Below are positions 1 to 11,714 of a DNA stretch of 64,000 nucleotides, piece by piece. Each line of letters begins with the position of its first letter. Within the stretch, counting starts at the first letter, position 1. Made by a program: the position numbers and the translations under genes. The notes beneath the pieces were generated by a model that was not told where the DNA came from, made no database searches, and worked only from the letters and a program-made list of their open reading frames with translations. Source of the DNA: Larix kaempferi (Eukaryota > Streptophyta > Pinopsida > Pinales > Pinaceae); contig BSBM01001719.1 in the NCBI GenBank assembly GCA_027924585.1, positions 33,430,001 through 33,494,000 of the forward strand, read 5' to 3'.

Positions 1-1309
1 CACATCTGAATGCACCTGGTTCAAAATCCCTTTAGACCTATGTTCATTGCTTGGGAAAGCAACCTTGGCAAGCACATACCCTTTGCATACACCCTGCTAC
101 TCAATGTTGAACTCTGGAAGACTTGTGACTATCTCCCTCCAAATAGGTTGTCCACTGTGATGCAAGTGCCCTATCCTCTTGTGCCATAACTCACACAAGT
201 TATTTGTGTTATGCACTATGGCTCGAATATACTCACCCTATAACTTGTATAAATTGTCTTCCTTAACACCAATCACTTGAGTTGATCTTGGACTAGATTC
301 CTTCAATCTTATAAGGACTTGTTGGTTTTTGAACTCTACTGTAAGGCCCTTATCTTCCATGACCGAAACTGGATGAAAATTCTTCCCAAGAATTGGAACA
401 AAAAACACATCAACAAAATCTAAAGAGTTTCCCAACTGGAGTTGGAAAGGATTGGTACCAACTCCTACTACTATATATTTGACATCATCACCAAGCTCAA
501 CCTAAACTCCTGAGATGCACTTTCTAAACCTGAAAACAGCTCACATGTTGATGTCATATGTTTAGATACGTTCTTTAGAGCTGTGTTGGAAGAAAGGAAA
601 GATACCATCGAAAAATCCTTCTCGAACTTGGAGGCAAACTCATTCATCTTAGTTTCAGCCGACGTTGGTACCTAATGTTGTTAATGTTTCCCTTTACCCT
701 TCTTCTCCTGACACTGTGATGCATAATGATCGTGCTTATGACATATGAAGCACTTGATTTTATTCAAGTCCTTCTTCCCTAGATGAGGTTGACTCTTCAC
801 TCTTTACTTACCCTTGTTGGGTCCTTTAACTTTACCTTTCTTTGTTTGACCAAATAAGGAACGTCATTATCACTTTCTTGCTTGTTCGCCTTTAACTTTC
901 ATCCAAGTCTCCTCCTAGATACAAGCATACCATCATCTTTCCCAGGAGAGAAGATTTTCTCAAGCAATAACATCCTAAACAAATGTTTCCCATTGAGATG
1001 GGAACCCATTCTGTGCTCGGTTCACTAGCTCTTTGTCTTCAACCTTCTTCCCAACAGCTGCAAGTTTATCACGAATCTGCATGACACTCATCAACTAACT
1101 AGTGATTGTGTCTAATCTAGTCAACTCCACAAACCTAAGTCTATTATGCAATATCATCTTCTTGTTTATGTTCACTCTGGTAAAGGCTAACCAAAGCATT
1201 GAACATCTTCGTCATCTTCTTCTTAGATTTGCACACAAACTCCCAAAACTAATAAGCACTACCTCTAAAACCCTCTAACTGTTGGTCCTGGTTCCAGACA
1301 GTTGGTTCA
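1..1309 (-). mobile_element. Ty1/copia retrotransposon fragment: gag, protease and start of integrase (decayed, runs off the window)
   Basis: Read on the minus strand, gag-like sequence near 1290-780 is followed by a CCHC zinc knuckle at 711-752 (CFICHKHDHYASQC, perfect CX2CX4HX4C). Then come the pre-integrase region (DVFFVPILGKN, about 438-380) and the integrase zinc-binding start (LWHKRIGHLHHS, then CKGYVLAK, about 200-60). This order is diagnostic of copia gag-pol. The reading frame is broken by many stops and shifts; the longest open piece is 65 codons (238-435). Integrase core, RT and RNase H would lie to the left of position 1. The 5' end of gag is cut where an unrelated LTR begins at 1310. 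Non-functional copy. Confidence 0.85.
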
Positions 1310-1770
1310 TGTTGCCGCTGAATACGCACAACGGGAAAAGGGAGTTAGTGTGGCAACAATATGCAAGCCATTGGGTGCATCCTTGGGGGCAAGCAAAGAG
1401 TTGAGATACTATCACTCAACACTCAACTCCTCTGTCTAGGCCAACTCCTAGCAAAGCCAAGGGGAGTGGTCCTATGAAAATAAACTATGGCCTTTAAGCT
1501 AAGTTAGAGAAAGAAAATGATTCTAGGAGTTTGAACATGAATTAATATTGAACCAAGAAAGGCAACTATGAATTAAAACAACAGCATGAAAAATGACACT
1601 CAACTCCTCCGTCTAGGCCAACTCCTAGCAAAGCCAAGGGGGGTGGTCCTATGAAAATAAACTATGGCCTTTAAGCTAAGTTAGAGAAAGAAAATGATTC
1701 TAGGAGTTTGAACATGAATTAATACTGAACCAAGAAATGCAACTATGAATTAAAACAACAGCATGAAAAA
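1310..1770 (-). mobile_element. LTR fragment related to the gypsy LTRs at 35302 and 45027
   Basis: The segment begins TGTTGCCGCTG and contains, in the same order, phrases found in the LTRs at 35302 and 45027: 'ttagtgtgg', 'gggtgcatccttgggggcaagc', then 'aactcctagcaaagccaagggg'. This suggests a diverged member of the same LTR family. No primer-binding site or polypurine tract sits next to the TG end; the neighbour is copia gag, so it looks inserted or recombined. The far end is not defined. Orientation is inferred from the coding direction of the related element at 39-45 kb. Confidence 0.5.
1419..1770. repeat. Two-copy tandem duplication, period 177 bp, inside the LTR fragment
   Basis: Positions 1419-1593 and 1596-1770 are nearly identical. 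Both start 'acactcaactcct', both contain 'aagccaaggggNgtggtcc', and both end 'acagcatgaaaaa'. Only a few substitutions separate them, so the duplication is younger than the surrounding decay. Confidence 0.9.
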
Positions 1771-3029
1771 AGATACATCCATCCATATAAAAATCTTTGG
1801 TTCAGTTGCTTATGGTGATGCCACAAGTAGAAAGCTGTTTTTGTTGGATGTTTTGACCACACAAAAGTGTATTCGGCTTTTGAATTTTACAAATCAGGTT
1901 GTTGGGAGCAAGCATGTAAGAATTGGTGAAAGTTCAAATCTCAATCACACAGACGGTGGCAGGTTTGACACTGAAAAATCAGCTGATTTGCAAGGAAGCC
2001 AAGTGCAGAATGGTGGACAGCCATCATGTGATGGATGATGCGCTAGTAGCACGCGATATAAGAGATGCCAAGAGTGCTTCTGCATAAGTAGGAAAATCTG
2101 TCAATTCAAGTGGCAAGATCATAGTAGTCAAAAGAAGAATTAGAATTACAAAAAACACAAACCAAACCAGAGTTGACCAAAGGACCAAGTTCAAAAACCG
2201 ATGACATAAATACATAAAATACTCAAATTTTCATTGAAAATAGGCATTCATGTACATCAATGTAAATCCAAGCCATCAGGCACAGAAGGTGCAAAGTTTT
2301 CTCGTTTATTAGCATGTAAAGATGAATATGGCAAAATTCTATTAATATGCAAGTTTTGTGATACATAAGACTCTAAATGGCGTCTAGACTCTAGAGTCCA
2401 AAAATCATCATATTATAGTCAAACAAGTACATAACTCATCCGAAATTTGGTCCATTAGTCTGAAGTATAAAATTTGCTCTCTTGGTAAATGGATTCAACA
2501 GTGGTTTACATTTGATGCTTTAAATCAATTGGCATGGGCACCCATTGGGTAAAGTTTCTGGAAAAAAATACTTGGCAGCATTGAGCAACCGATTTCACTT
2601 CTAGGTTTCAGTCTCAGAAGCACCTCACTCTTAGCTCAAGAGGTGCAGGAAAAAGGGGTAAAGGGTCCTATTTGAATATATGTTTAAATGTTGGAAAATT
2701 AGAGTTCTGAAAGCTGAAAAACATCCTGATTCTTTCATGGTGTGAGGTCCGATGGGTATGATTCCATCACCAAACATCCTGAAATGGGGTCCCACTTTAA
2801 CTTTTAAGTTAAGACAATACGGAAAAGAAGAATAATTTATGTTTTTCCTGTGTGTTTTGTTAATGTTCTTGGTGATCCACACAACTTGGATCAAAACCCA
2901 TTGGCAGATGATTCGATCAATTCTTAACCAAACCAAACAGTTCAAAACGAAACTGACCGCAATATGGTTCACACTTCGAAGTTTGAACCAAACCAAAAAA
3001 ACGTCTTCGAGACCATTAAATAAATAACC
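1771..3029. other. Non-coding stretch with no recognisable gene
   Basis: A 91-codon plus-strand ORF (1763-2038) and a 121-codon minus-strand ORF (2631-2996) exist. Neither shows a recognisable domain, repeat or gene context, and both are within the range expected by chance. The stretch lies downstream of the host gene exon at 3892-4761 and could be intron, 3' flank or degraded repeat. Confidence 0.5.
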
Positions 3030-3622
3030 AGTGGTGCGTCAGCATGTGTTTTTCTGTCGATCTGCCATGACTACCACAGCTAAATGTTTTCATCCTATGT
3101 ATAGTACAACCCATGATACAGATATGAAAGCTTTACAATGTAGGCTTCGGAGACTTGAGATCTGAAGTCTATGCTGCTGAGAAACTAATCTACTAGGGTC
3201 TGACACAGCAGAATGGGCAACAAAAGGGGAAAATCAATATACACAACTATCAAAAAGAATATAAGTAGCCTAGTTCACCCTATGCAATGAGAGCAAAATT
3301 CTAATTTATTCAAATATATAAGATTCAATATATGTCTTAAGACGATTAAAATTAATATCCAGTGATGCCTTTGCATCTCAATCTGTAATTTTTCTGTCGA
3401 TCTACCATGGTTACCACATGTATCTTATGTATAGTAATAGTATAACCCATCATATAGATAAGAGGCTGTACAATTGGGATTCGGAGATCGTAGATCACAT
3501 GTTAATGCTGCTGAGAAGTTAATTACAGGGTCTGCAGAGCAGAATGGAAAACAAAAGGCGGGAAAACAATATACACTAATATCAAAAATAAAGACAAGTA
3601 ACCTAGTTCACCCTATATCGTC
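3030..3622. repeat. Diverged direct duplication of a segment of about 260 bp downstream of the host exon
   Basis: 3030-3290 and 3368-3622 align over their whole length with an offset of 333-340 bp. Shared landmarks are 'tttttctgtcgatct', 'tatgtatagta', 'gctgctgagaa', 'agcagaatgg' and 'cctagttcaccctat'. Read on the minus strand (the strand of the host gene), each copy contains a pyrimidine-rich run ending in CAG followed by ACCCT (ending at about 3532 in the right copy). Each therefore resembles a 3' splice site. Confidence 0.8.
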
Positions 3623-3891
3623 AAATCAAAACTCAGACAGACATTTTCTTTGCATTTCAGACTATCAAATGCCAGGCTAACGGAGATCCCTGTTACTTCA
3701 TATGTGTATATTAAAACTTGGTAAAATTATAAAAAATTAATTAAATAAAAGAGAAAATTAAAAACTAGCATCGATCCATGGCACCACCCGATTTCTAACT
3801 ATTCTAGGCATTTCAAAGATCAATGTTAAGATGGATCTAACCCGTAACAAGTCTAGTCATGAAAAATTAAATGAAATAGCATCAAACTTAC

Positions 3892-4761
3892 AAATTGTTG
3901 AGGGCGCTGATATCTTCCTTCTTCCTGGTCAGGTTGGTAATAACTGGGCCTCTCAAACTTGGGAGGCTCCTCTTCCTGCTGATAGTAACTGGGGGGTCTC
4001 TCAAACTTGGGAGGCTCCTCCTCCTCCTGATAATAACTTGGGGGTCTCTCAAACCTGGGAGGCTCCTCCTCCTGCTGGTGGTAACTGGAAGGCCTCTGAA
4101 ACCTGGGGGGTTCTTCCTCCTGTTGCTCATAGTTATTTGGGGGCCTCCCAAACCTGGGTGGCTCTACTTCCTCCTCCTGTTGCTCATAATTACTTGGGGG
4201 CCTCCCAAACCTGGGTGGCTCTACTTCCTCCTCCTGCTGCTGATAGCTAGGCTTCCTTCCATAACTCGGCTTACTCTCCTCTCCATATTTATCATCAGAA
4301 TACCCAGACTGGTAATCCTGGGGTGGCATGTTCCAGCTAGGCTTTACCTCATCCTGATCTCCATATGGATTGGGCTTAGACCCATATGCAGGCTTAGGCT
4401 TAGGCTTGGGTTGATACCCATATGCAGGCTGAGGCTTAGGCCTCTCATAATCGAATCCTCCACCACCACCACCACCATAAGTGGGCTCATTTTCCTCGTA
4501 GGAAGGGGTGGATCCAGATCCATATGTGGGTCTCTGTTCGTCGATGTCATGCGTTCCTCCTGATTCTCCATAAGGGCATGATTCCGTTCCATATGAAAAG
4601 TCATGGGACGACTCGTCTCCTGGTTGATTGGGAGGATAACAAGTTTCTTCGGATGGAGATCTGGGTCTCCCATAGGTAAGTGCCTGATCATATCCACCAC
4701 CAAATGGAGTGGGATCGTAGTCATCAAAGTCGTCAACTGCATCACGACCGTGTCCAGCCAT
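3892..4761 (-). CDS. PLDRP1/At5g39570-like tyrosine-glycine/proline-rich protein, exon 1
   Basis: This is the only convincing host gene. Exon 1 encodes 290 codons from ATG 4761 in phase 0, ending at a strong donor (TTT|GTAAGT, intron starts 3891). The N-terminus VDDFDDYDPTPFGGGYD and the following LTYGRPxxPSEETCYP match the plant family of Arabidopsis At5g39570 (PLDRP1) and At3g29075, as I recall it. Next come Tyr/Gly/Pro-rich low complexity with PKPQPAYG and PKPKPKPAYG, then 6-7 tandem units of 16-19 residues of the form SYxQQEEEPPRFxRP (about residues 170-287). No signal peptide or membrane segment; predicted soluble and disordered. The family is reported as linked to phospholipase D signalling, but the molecular role is uncertain. 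Further exons are not identified. A candidate acceptor at 3532 would add only Thr-Leu before a stop. Frame is intact and the start context is good, so it is probably functional. Confidence 0.8.
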
Positions 4762-4883
4762 TACTCCGAGCTGAGTTGGTTTCCAACGATTTCTTGAGTT
4801 TCTTGCAAGGCTAACTGGATTGCAATTCCCAGACCTGCTGTTCTCACATTAATTTATAGCGTGGCTCCGATGTGACTATTCGG

Positions 4884-4891
4884 TATTTATA
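4884..4891 (-). promoter_or_regulatory. TATA box of the PLDRP1-like gene
   Basis: Minus-strand TATAAATA lies 123 bp upstream of the ATG, leaving room for a 5' UTR of about 90 bp. A second TATA-like site (TATAAATT) at about 4851-4858 is closer and less likely. The sequence upstream (4900-4990) is markedly richer in G+C and CG dinucleotides than the AT-rich flank beyond it, as expected of an unmethylated promoter. Confidence 0.55.
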
Positions 4892-4991
4892 GCTAAGAGG
4901 TCGGTGTATCGTGTTCTTCTCGCGTACCGAAAACCGCGGCTTCGTCCCTTCCGTTCATATCCGTGTCCCATGTGGAAGCAGGACAGTGTGC

Positions 4992-5362
4992 CGACTATAT
5001 GTTAAATTTATAAAAGAATAGGTTGACAGGTTAAACTTATAAAATAAAACAATAAGTTTATATCAATGATGTCACATCATAAAGGGTTAAACAAGGCACT
5101 TGTACGTAGTTTAAGTGGGTGTGGCTAAAGAAGTCAATTGTATGTTGTAGTTTAAGTGGTTGTGAGATGGAGTATTATCTTTTCTATCTATATTTTAATT
5201 TATAATAGATACATTGAATTTATAATAAATATATTATTGTACTAGTTTTAAGAGTTTTCTAATTATAGATTATATTATAATCTTCTAAGTCATAAGTTGA
5301 ATTTATAATGAATATATTATTGTAAAGGTTTTGAGAATTTTTTAATTGTAAGTTTTGTGGTT
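4992..5362. other. AT-rich intergenic spacer with a short direct duplication
   Basis: No gene seen. A segment of about 55 bp starting 'ttgaatttataat' at 5214 is repeated at 5297 (period 83 bp, several mismatches). The spacer separates the host promoter from a LINE insertion. Confidence 0.6.
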
Positions 5363-6916
5363 GACTTAGTTTTTTTCCAAGGAAAAAGTATTGTAATTCA
5401 TTATATTAAACGAACCATGTTCTTTATAGTTAAAGAAGCCTCAATTACAAATAGTCCCTGTAAAATACTGGAGTAATCAAGTTTAAGAGTCTCTTTGAAA
5501 CATAGTTTATAGACATCGTATAAGATATCATCTTCATACTACACTTCAAAATAAACATCATGCTATACAAAATGTAAATCCAGTTAATTCTTCATCTTCT
5601 CCAAACGAGGAAAAACCATGAGGACAGTAAACACCTCCTTGTACTACCTAAGAATGAAAACTTCAGGGAAAATATGCAAGAAAAAGAAGCCTTGTAGGTT
5701 CTTGAATGTCTACTTTGATGTATTCCTAGGCTTTTAGTTGTTTAAAATATTATAGGTACAGGATCATCTTCTGTGATAGTGTCAATTAAACACTCCCATT
5801 TCTACCAGATGCCATCACCGAATTGAAGCCCAATTTTACATAGGTCGTCTACAATATAATTTATCTCTCTGTACACATGTCGATAACTGATTTCAAGAAA
5901 GTTGGCAACAATTTTGTTCAGCTCCTCGTAGATAGGATTCAAATAAATGTTATTTGGAGGTCGGTTATAAGCCATCCAGTTTATAATTCATCTAGAGTCA
6001 CCAATGACTTGTAATCTATGAATGCCCTTGGAAAGAGCCAGTTGTAAGGTAATCTTCAATGCTAACAACTCAACACAGTTGTTTGTGCTTCGTCACAAGG
6101 CTGCAAAGAATTTTTTCTATTCATTAATCAAAGAGAAGATTATGCCCCCAGCCCCTCCCATTCCTAGTTCCCCTTTAGAGGCCCCATCAAAGAAACATCG
6201 GTGATATATTTTGTCCACCTATTCCTCATGAACAATTCTGTTATTATTTTTCTTCTTCACATGTGGCATAGAATCCATGATAGCTAAACTTTTGAAAGCA
6301 TATACTCCAGGAGGAATATGGCAGTCCTCAAATACTACCTTGTTATGGGCCAGTTAGGTGTTCCATGTCAGGAAAAAAGGAAGGGAGAGGAAATCGGATG
6401 AAAGAGGAGCGTCGAACCATAATTTTAATGCCTCATGTACATTGGATCCAGTCCAGTCATGTATAAATCCCTTTACATGTTGAACAATCTCCCACATACG
6501 GTGCATATAGGAACAGGTGATGAACAAATGAGATATAGTTTCATCGTTTGATCTGCAAATAGGGAATATAATTGGGCCTTCATATATCTTTTTGCTAAGG
6601 AATTCCCAAACGATGATTATGTTTGACAAAGTTGACCAAGAGAGCAGTTTGATCTTGAACAAACAATTGATTTTCCATATCTTAGAGTGCCACCAAGAGG
6701 GATCGAGGAAAACCATTTGTTCCCTCATAACTTTATATCTCAGTTTTGGAGTATATTTGCCACCGACTGCATTTCTGCACTAGGTGATCTCATCTTCACG
6801 GTTTGTCAATTTGACATGGGTATTCTATAAGAAAAGTATATAATTTTCCCCAGTGACCTTGTCATCATGTTGGAAACCTTATTGTTCAACTTGGAGCCAA
6901 GGTGGACTTAGTTTTT
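5363..6916. repeat. 12-bp target-site duplication flanking a LINE
   Basis: 'gacttagttttt' occurs at 5363-5374 and again at 6905-6916, directly abutting the two ends of the minus-strand LINE fragment between them. This length and position are as expected for target-primed reverse transcription. Confidence 0.75.
5375..6904 (-). mobile_element. 5'-truncated LINE: zf-RVT and RNase H domains only
   Basis: The minus strand holds the 3' third of a plant LINE. A 124-codon piece (6728-6354) carries the RT-associated zinc-binding region (zf-RVT) with the Trp-rich KIWKINCLFKIKLLSW and a C/H set near CRSNDETISHLFITC. An RNase H-like domain follows at about 6207-5790: FFDGASKG at its start, LQVIGDSR in the middle and a late YIVDDL replacing the usual ADxLA. 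Several stops interrupt the frame. The 3' end near 5375 has the AATATAATG...CCTTGGAAAAA tail typical of this family. Endonuclease and RT are missing because of 5' truncation. Target-site duplications bracket it exactly. Confidence 0.85.
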
Positions 6917-7330
6917 ACTATAAATAATTTAAAACTAATTTTGTATTTAATTTTTTTAAATATTTAATAAATTTGTTTTCACTAAAACGTTTAATTTTAT
7001 AAAAAAGAAAAACTGGAGGTCGCAGTCATAGCCTAATATGATCTGATTACATTTTCTGAGTGTGCGGCATCATAATTGCCAAACTCTGTCAAACTACGAT
7101 CTGATTACATTTTATGAGTGTGCAGCGTCAACATTTTAATATTAATTGCCAAACTCTTGTGCTTAGCTTTGATGTCCTCTGCCTCTGGTTTCCTACTTCA
7201 TAATTATAAATTATCAATGTTCTGCTCCTTGCGTTCCTATAACCTGCACTTGACAACTCGCATTCTTATCTCAACTCATTATGGACATTCCTTGAGTGCC
7301 AGTTTACGGGTAAGAGAACCCACTTGAATT
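6917..7330. other. AT-rich spacer with a 58-bp tandem duplication
   Basis: 'gatctgattacattttNtgagtgtgc' begins at 7040 and again at 7098 (period 58 bp), followed in both by 'attgccaaactct'. No coding potential recognised. The 3' boundary of the neighbouring LINE may lie within this stretch; I see no poly-A tail that fixes it. Confidence 0.6.
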
Positions 7331-7479
7331 ATGTCACTATCGAATAACACAGGACATTCGATTCTAATTCAGTTCACACTCAAAATCTGCTCGATCCAAA
7401 GGGGCCCGATTGTCTCTGTTCTTGCTGACAACTTTGCTTATTTGCAGGATCCGATTGATTACCGAATGCTTGAAAATTG

Positions 7480-10400
7480 TTATGGCCTTTGCTTATTGAT
7501 AGATGTTCCTGAGCTAACCTGCAACCTAAATTTGACCACTTATTCGTTGCCTTGTTTGAATCACATAGGATGTGGTAGATATGATGCTTGGAAAATCTTT
7601 GTAGAGTGTTTTGGATCCTTTCGATGATCCTATTTAGCTTGAGTTTCCATATTGGTTCTTGGTATTCAGATTGTTAATCAATATTTGAGAGTCGCCAAAG
7701 ATTTGTACTTCGTTGTAATCCTCTCTCAGAGCCAGCTAACAGCCTTTTAGAAGAGCAAGCACTTATGCTTGGTTGTTAGAGTGTTTTCCAAGCCCTCAGC
7801 TGAAATTGACTTCTTGTTTTCCTCCAGGGGAAAATATCACCCCACCAACTCCAGCAACTCCTGGATTTCCTTTAGACGCTCCATCAAAGAAGATAGTGGC
7901 TTTCTCTTGTGCCTTCCACCTTTTCTGGAAGCCCTTGTCCGATAATATGATTATCCATGGAGGTGTGGTGGTCGATCTTCTGCTTGTGTTGTCCCTTTGA
8001 ATGTAGTTTGGTTGTCTGATCCAATTTTTCTCAAATGTAGTGAGAGTTTGATCCATCTCCTTCACTTGGTTTCTTGCTGCTTCAATGAGATGAGCCTCGG
8101 CTTTCGCAGCCACTTGATTCGGAGTTTGCTCCTGATTATTGAAGATTTTGTTGTTCCTGGCCAACTAGATGTTCCAGCAAATGAATTTGGGAAATGTTAT
8201 CCAAATGTTTTTCCATACATGCTTTTTTGAAAAGGTAGTTGGATAGCGATTTCTCCAGGAGGAGAAGAGATTAGTGATTGAAATCTGTGATGGTGGAGGA
8301 ATTCTCAATTCCTGAAGAGCAATGCTCCATACAGTATTCACAAAGGGGCAGTCTACAAACAGGTGGTCTATATTTTTCGAGCTATTGCAGCAAAGAGGGC
8401 ATCTATGCGACCCTATAATTCCTCGTTTTTTCTAAATTTTCTCCTGTCAGAATTTTCTAGTGCATTAAGATCCAAACAAAGAAGTTGATTTTTGGAATGC
8501 GATATGTGTTCCAGACTAGCTTCCAGAGAGAAGGAGTGTGCAGAGGTTTATGAGTTTCCTGAAGCTCTTTGAATCCTTGGGCAGCTGAGTAGACTCCCGA
8601 TTTCCCCCAACCCCACTTGTCTTTCGTTAGCCTGTGGAGAGGGGCCAGGCCGGCGAGACTATGCAATAGCGTTTCCTTTTGAATTGATAATCTTTCTGGG
8701 ACTTCTGGAAAGGAACAGGCCACCCAATTTCCATTATTATCCCAATAGGAGATGTCTCCCAATGTAACTAGACCTCTTTGTGTGAGCCAATCCTGAATGT
8801 ATGATAGAGATTTTGTGCTTCCAAGAGGGGGATTGTCAATGATTCTATCTGTCAAAAGATAGGTTTTAGTCCCATTTCCTGGTAATCATGTGATAAAGTT
8901 GATTTTGGAAGTATTTAATTCCAACTCTGCATAAGTTCCAAATTGAAGTGCCTTTAGGGATGTTTTTAATGTGCAGATTACGAATAGATCCCCCTTGAGA
9001 TACTTTTTCCACAATAGTTTACTCACCGGGTGAGCACGATTAGAGAACAAATTCCAGAGGATTTTCCCACCCAGAGCCAGATTGACTAAGCGGGGGTCTC
9101 TTACCTGGAGTCCTCCTTCCATCAATGGCCTTTTAACAATATCCCAGCTGACTAGATGGAATTTGTTTTGGTTTCCTTTCCCTCCTTTCCAGAGAAAATC
9201 TTTAATTAGTCGTGATATTTGGTTCATAACTAACTTAGGCACCATGAAAATAGATGATTGATAGATAGCGAGTGAGGATAACACAGATTTTATGAGGATC
9301 AGCTTTCCTGCACGATTGAGCCATTGTCCCCCCAGGCATGTATTTTTTCCTTGATCTTTCTCGTAACTTCTATCCATAGGGAGTTTTTGTTTGTTTCCAA
9401 GGATAGGGGTAAACCTAGATAATTGATTTCATCCCATGTAGTAGACCCCAAGAAGCTCAAAAGGTGAGTTATTCTATGAATTGTGTGTTGCTCTACATTC
9501 CATCCGTAAATGGCACTTTTTTCTATTATTTACCACCGCTCTTGTTACCTGACAGTAATTCTGAATAATCTCTTTGAAGGCACTGGCAATTTTTAGTGAT
9601 GCTCCTCCCAGGAAGAGAGAATCATCTGCAAAAAGAGCATGGTTTACGGAGGGAAGACCTTTAGCTAGTCTTATTCCTGGGATTTTGTCGACTTCTCTTG
9701 ATGCCTCCAACTTCCGACTCATAGAATCTGCCATCAATATATAAAGAAAAGGGGATAATGGGCACCATGGAAGAATTCCCCGTGTAGCTTGGAAGAAATT
9801 TGTAGGTCTTCTATTTATGAGAGGAGCAATCCAAGGTTTGTCAATGCAGGCTTTTACGAGATCTATGAAATTTTTTACTGGAGCCAATGGAGGACATGAC
9901 TTTGTAAAGATATGAAAGTTTGACTCTATCAAAGGCGTTTTCCATGTCGAGTTTTATGAGCATACGTTTTTCATTTATGAGCTTGTTGGAGTGCATTGCT
10001 TCTTGCACTAGGATCACGTTGTCCAAGATTTGTCTTCCTCTAATAAACCATCCCTTATTGGAAGAGATTAAACTGCTGAGTAGTGGTTTGATCCTGCTGG
10101 CTAAAAGTTTAGAAATAATTTTATACGAGGCATTGCAGAGCGAGATAGGTCTGTATCTGTCGAAGGACCTCAGATTCACTTCTTTTGGGATCAAAGCAAG
10201 AAAAGTGGAGTTAGTGTTACCTCCAATCTTAGCTTTTTTTGGAAACCTCTGATCATTCGAATGAGGTCTGATTTGATAATGGACCAACATGCTCTGAAAA
10301 AATGTATTGAAAACTCGTCTGGCCTAGGGGCTTTATCCGGCTCCATGTTCCAGATCACATTGACTATCTCTTCTTCTATAAAAGGCTTCAACAACATTTG

Positions 10401-11712
10401 ATTTTCAATGTTATTGATGATATTAGGGATGTGTGATAGGAAGTCGGTCGTAGTATCCTCATCGTGATAGCCGTCCTCCTTATACAAGTTGTGGTAATGT
10501 ATTTGTGCGGCCCTTTTGATCTTTTCGAATCCTTTGATGATTTCTCCATCTGCCAGTGTAATCTTAGAGATGTGATTTCGAATTTTTCTGGCTTTGGCTT
10601 GTATGTGGAAGAAGGAGGTGGTGTGGTCACCTGCCTATAGCCATAGGCTGCGTGATTTCAATCTCCAGTGTTCTTCCTCTTGGCGGAGCGTTTTGTATAC
10701 GTTCACTTGAGCTTGTTTTTCCTTTATTAGATCTGCTGGAGAGATATCATGTTCATCCATCTCCATCTAAAGCGTAGACAACTCCCGAACAACTTCCTTC
10801 CTGTATGTCGATGGGCCCTTTATCGCATTCTTGATCCAATTTTTTAATGCATATTTTGTATTTTTTTTAATTTCTGCTCCCATACAAAACTTGAGGAACC
10901 TGTGATGGGAATGTCCCAGCCTTTGGACACTTGTTCCATGAATCCTTCCTGCTTGATCCAGAGTGGGCTAAATCTGAAATGGATTGGTCCTAGATATTCC
11001 TCATCGTTCAAGTGCAAGAGGATTGACTTGTGATCAGATGCTAGGTTAGGCATTATTTTAGAGAAAATAATTTTCTTTTCGAGGAGGAGGGTGTTCTGGA
11101 TTAAGAATCGATCGAGACGAGCTGCAATATGTTGAATTCCTGTCTGATTATTAGTCCAAGTTTATTTTCCCCTCTTAGGTTTGATATCAACCAGGTCCCA
11201 TTGTTGCATCAGATATTCGACCAGACGTAGCATGGGGTCTCTGTCGTTGTTTCCCCCTTTTTTATCCTTCGAGCTCATAGCTATATTGAGATCCCCTGCC
11301 AAAATAATGTTCGGAGGTGTGTAGATTTCTAGAAAGTCTGGTAGAGTTTTCCAGCAATCGTTTTTCTCAGAGTATTGAATTGGTACATATAAATTGAAAA
11401 GCGCAAAGGTGAGCTTGGTTTGAATGTGATCAAGCTCAGTATAGATCCAGTGTTGCGTTGCAAAGGAGTTTTCCATGATGAACTTCTTTTCGGACCATAG
11501 AGTAGCGATCCCTCTAGAGGACCCTCTAGCGCTTACTACCATACCTGCGTTCTTCTTCCATTTGGATCTGCTAATAGAGAGAAGAGCTTCCTCTTCTATT
11601 TTGGTCTCTTGGAGCATAAGGATATCTATTGTTTCAATCTTGAGGAGATCTTGAACTCGTCCGATTTCGAAGGATTCCTCAATCCTCTACAGTTCCAAGA
11701 GACCAGGTTCAT
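7480..11712 (-). pseudogene. LINE ORF2: endonuclease - reverse transcriptase - zf-RVT - RNase H (broken)
   Basis: Start ATG at 11712-11710 (MNLVSWNCRGLRNP, the conserved endonuclease N-terminus), then a frameshift. Endonuclease continues as DILMLQETKIEEE and LAGDLNIAMS and closes with LASDHKSILLHL near 11050, the catalytic SDH motif. RT spans about 10490-9474: LIPKEVNLRSFDRYRPISL, KLDMENAFDRVK and the catalytic FADDSLFLGG. The region after RT (9377-8886, 8855-8457) includes GGKGNQNKFHLVSWDIVKRP and leads to zf-RVT near 8400-8050. RNase H begins FFDGASKGNPGVAGVGGVIF (about 7905) and ends near 7480. Multiple stops and frame changes; not translatable as one protein. Confidence 0.85.
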
Positions 11713-11714
11713 TA
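11710..11714 (-). promoter_or_regulatory. TAATG stop/start overlap between LINE ORF1 and ORF2
   Basis: On the minus strand the ORF1 stop TAA and the ORF2 start ATG share one nucleotide (TAATG). ORF1 ends ...Ser-Lys-stop. The same arrangement, with the same Ser-Lys-stop, is present in the second copy at 16996-17000. Confidence 0.75.

Noticed and set aside
1763-2038. 91-codon plus-strand ORF as a gene
   Set aside because: Its start lies in the last bases of the duplicated LTR segment and no domain or splice structure is visible.
3895-4563. 222-codon plus-strand ORF and the 139-codon plus ORF at 3831-4250
   Set aside because: Both are antisense shadows of the repetitive PLDRP1-like exon: its Pro/Glu-rich repeats leave the opposite strand open. 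Leu/Trp-rich composition, no domain, no start or splice context.
6917-7330. Target-site duplication for the LINE at 7331-13250
   Set aside because: I searched both flanks for a shared 8-20 bp sequence and a T-run marking the 3' end; nothing convincing was found.
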